Assembly (NCBI GenBank): GCA_963770245.1
Contig: CAVYOX010000013.1
Coordinates: forward strand, 274,465-338,464
Source: PALSA-270 sp963770245
GTDB lineage: Bacteria > Acidobacteriota > Terriglobia > Terriglobales > Acidobacteriaceae
Direction of reading: 5' to 3'
Length of the DNA: 64,000 nucleotides
Part shown: piece after piece, positions 62,083 through 64,000 of the stretch
Numbering within the stretch: position 1 is the first letter of the stretch
Layout of the letters: every line of letters begins with the position of its first letter
Notes under the pieces: model-generated
Seen by the model: only the letters and a program-made list of their open reading frames with translations
The model's database searches: none
Told to the model about the DNA's origin: nothing
Program-made: the position numbers and the translations under genes

Positions 62083-63186
62083 ATGACAACCATGCAACCT
62101 TTGAGCGCCGCGGAAATGACGAAGCAGTGGCACACCAATCCCCGCTGGACGGGCACCAAACGCCCTTACACTAGCCAGCAAGTGGTCAAGCTACGGGGAT
62201 CCGTCCAGGTTGAGCACACACTGGCTCGCTTGGGTGCGGAGCGGTTGTGGTGGCTGCTGCATCACGAGGAGTATGTGCCAGCGCTTGGCGCACTCACCGG
62301 CAATCAGGCGGTGCAGCAGGTGCAAGCTGGACTGAAAGCCATCTACCTGAGCGGCTGGCAGGTAGCCGCGGATGCCAATAACGCGGGACACATGTATCCC
62401 GACCAGAGCTTGTACCCTGCGGACAGTGTTCCCAATGTGGTTCGTCGAATCAACAATGCCCTGATGCGCGCTGACCAGATCCACCATATGGACGGAAAGG
62501 ACGGCATCTACTGGACGGCTCCCATCGTAGCCGATGCCGAAGCCGGATTCGGTGGGGCGTTGAACGCATTCGAATTGATGAAAGCAATGATCGAGGCTGG
62601 TGCGGCTTGCGTACATTTTGAAGATCAGCTCTCCTCGGCGAAGAAGTGCGGACATCTCGGGGGGAAAGTTCTGGTGCCGACCTCGGAGGCCATCCAGAAG
62701 CTGGTGGCAGCTCGCCTGGCCGCGGATGTGCTCGGAGTGCCCACGCTCATCATGGCGCGCACAGATGCCGACAGCGCTCACCTCTTGACCAGCGACATTG
62801 ATCCGCGCGACCAGGAGTTCGTTACCGGAGAACGGACCCCAGAAGGCTTCTTCCACATTCGCGGAGGCTTGGAATCCGCGATCGCGCGTGGCCTGTCCTA
62901 CGCGCCTTATGCAGACCTGATCTGGTGCGAAACTTCGGAACCGAACGTGGAGGAGGCCCGCAGATTTGCGGAAGCGATTCACGCAAAGTATCCCGCCAAA
63001 CTGCTAGCCTACAACTGCTCGCCCTCGTTCAACTGGAAAAAGAAACTTGATGACGAAACCATCGCCAATTTCCAGGCCAAACTCGGCCGGCATGGGGTAC
63101 AAGTACCAGTTCGTCACTCTGGCGGGATTCCATGCCCTGAATCCGGCATGTTCGAATTAGCGCGCCGTTACACACACAGGGCATGA
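62083..63186 (+). CDS. aceA: Isocitrate lyase, frameshifted near the 3' end
   Basis: This is the first 367 codons of isocitrate lyase, which splits isocitrate to glyoxylate and succinate. The start ATG 62083 follows GGGGAGG. The catalytic loop 'SSAKKCGHLGGKVLVP' (C189) is intact, as are 'WTAPIVADAEAGFGG' and 'LIMARTDADSAHLL'. At about 63095 an extra base changes 'GYKYQFVTLAGFHALN' into nonsense, near 63137 a lost base restores 'GMFELARRYTHR', and at 63181 another loss ends the frame. The rest of the enzyme continues in another frame at 63183. It is divergent from aceB. Confidence 0.85.
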   Translation: MTTMQPLSAAEMTKQWHTNPRWTGTKRPYTSQQVVKLRGSVQVEHTLARLGAERLWWLLHHEEYVPALGALTGNQAVQQVQAGLKAIYLSGWQVAADANNAGHMYPDQSLYPADSVPNVVRRINNALMRADQIHHMDGKDGIYWTAPIVADAEAGFGGALNAFELMKAMIEAGAACVHFEDQLSSAKKCGHLGGKVLVPTSEAIQKLVAARLAADVLGVPTLIMARTDADSAHLLTSDIDPRDQEFVTGERTPEGFFHIRGGLESAIARGLSYAPYADLIWCETSEPNVEEARRFAEAIHAKYPAKLLAYNCSPSFNWKKKLDDETIANFQAKLGRHGVQVPVRHSGGIPCPESGMFELARRYTHRA

Positions 63187-63362
63187 CGGCTTATTCGCGG
63201 CTGCAGGAGAAGGAATTCAGCCGCGAAGCCGAATACGGATACCAGGCCGTGAAGCATCAACGCTTCGTGGGCACGGGATACTTCGACGCTCTCACCCAGG
63301 TGATTGCTGGGGGCCTGGCTTCGACTACCGCACTTGAGGGCTCGACCGAGCAAGAGCAGTTC
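63183..63362 (+). pseudogene. aceA: Displaced C-terminal part of isocitrate lyase
   Basis: After the shift at 63181 the frame reads 'MTAYSRLQEKEFSREAEYGY', 'KHQRFVGTGYFDALTQVIAG' and 'TALEGSTEQEQF', which is the normal C-terminus of isocitrate lyase. The expected stop after 'QF' is absent and the frame runs on to 63578. Together with 62083-63186 it makes one gene. Confidence 0.8.
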
Positions 63363-64000
63363 GCCGAAATAAACAGCAGATGCACCCAACATGGTCCGCA
63401 TGCAGCCAGCCGATTCTCGGCGAGTGCCCATCCGCGACCATCGTGGTGGAGATCATGGGGTCCCACGAGGAGATGCTCCTGCCCTCGGGAGACTAGACGC
63501 AGTCTAAGTCGGGGCTCGGGGAAACTACCATCCATCGCGGCGTGCTTTGTCAGATGTGGCGAGGAAGGCGTCGCTTAGATTGCCTTCGTCCGACAGGAAG
63601 ACGAGCACGGCTTCACGGGTGCTCTCAATGATCTCGGACGAATGCTCCGCGCGAGTGATCAAGCTGGGACAACTACCGAGGAGTTATGGTTGTCTAACTG
63701 CCGCGCAGCCACGAGACCCTCCCCAAGAACGCCGACGACGTATTCGCGTTGGAGTTCGCCGCGAGGGAACTGGACGCCACGTCCCAAATCAACCAGTGGT
63801 TCGTCGGATTCGACCCAGTGGAGCAGCCGTGCTTCCTCCTCCCTGGCTACGCGTGCTCGATTTCTCTACCATCAAATCTTTCTTGCTCGTTGTAAATAGG
63901 GCATCGAAGCCTCGCATCGGTGGTCGGCTGTTGCTGCAAAGTAGACTCCATTCTGATTCTCATGCTCCGTGCCTGATGCGTGAACGGCAGCAATTAGACA
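63363..64000. other. Region after aceA with no supportable gene
   Basis: Short frames occur on both strands, for example a plus frame ending 'ATIVVEIMGSHEEMLLPSGD' at about 63490 and a coding-like stretch near 63710-63860, but none has a start, ribosome site and recognisable family together. Damaged genes are possible. I assign nothing. Confidence 0.5.

Noticed and set aside
1..64000. CRISPR array or prophage
   Set aside because: No regularly spaced repeats and no capsid, terminase or integrase genes were seen. The only mobile traces are the TnpB and IS3 remnants.

Overview
The window looks like chromosomal DNA of an Acidobacteriota bacterium, most likely class Terriglobia. The evidence is family content: a MacB/FtsX-like permease of the acidobacterial ADOP type next to a receiver-PP2C regulator, a PadR gene overlapping a detached permease-prefix-domain protein, secreted proteins carrying the 'SLGDVA' motif, a decayed surface-protein tail ending in a CGGGG segment, an 'RRRRW' stretch and several carbohydrate-active enzymes. 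G+C is moderately high and genes lie densely on both strands. I saw no rRNA, tRNA or CRISPR array. No plasmid or phage backbone is visible.

Layout. 0-5.5 kb: sugar-hydrolase genes (a truncated TIM-barrel protein and a GH51 arabinofuranosidase), PadR with a membrane protein, and a PLP decarboxylase. 5.6-19.7 kb: small stress and detoxification cassettes, namely ArsR/SRPBCC/VOC/MFS, a short UvrA-like protein, an SDR/sugar-isomerase pair, a PhnB-like protein, a DUF899 gene divergent from MarR, PaiB, a fused Rieske-like/saccharopine-dehydrogenase-like protein divergent from dodecin, and small proteins. 19.7-25.8 kb: a cluster of exported proteins, three of which share a repeated module. 25.9-36 kb: an ABC-2 exporter, a secreted transglutaminase, receiver-PP2C plus ADOP permease, a dead GNAT gene and a GH172 family protein. 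36-46 kb: a second SRPBCC/ArsR cassette with the same type of operator as the first, a frameshifted GH78 rhamnosidase, a peroxiredoxin-like protein, an alpha/beta hydrolase, a DUF3311/sodium-symporter pair, an aldo-keto reductase, a dead alcohol dehydrogenase and a DUF4252 protein. 46.5-51 kb: the phosphate-uptake operon pstC-pstA-pstB-phoU, divergent from a CHAD (polyphosphate-binding) gene. 51-54.7 kb: an RbsD/FucU-like protein, MarR, a cysteine hydrolase-like protein and an MFS exporter. 54.7-58.6 kb: a patch of gene fragments and transposase remnants around a zinc-ribbon protein and an MFS carrier. 58.7-63.4 kb: the glyoxylate shunt (aceB, an aceA with frameshifts, and a TPR-Fis regulator overlapping aceB).

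Genes that appear to work together: the pst operon with the polyphosphate-linked CHAD gene; aceA/aceB with the TPR regulator; the two ArsR/SRPBCC cassettes, which share an AACC-N4-GGTT operator core; MarR/DUF899 around a perfect palindrome; and the exported cluster at 19.7-25.8 kb. Several genes (GH78, aceA, GNAT, alcohol dehydrogenase, surface-protein tail, IS3) are broken by single-base indels. These may be real decay or assembly errors, and read mapping would separate the two.
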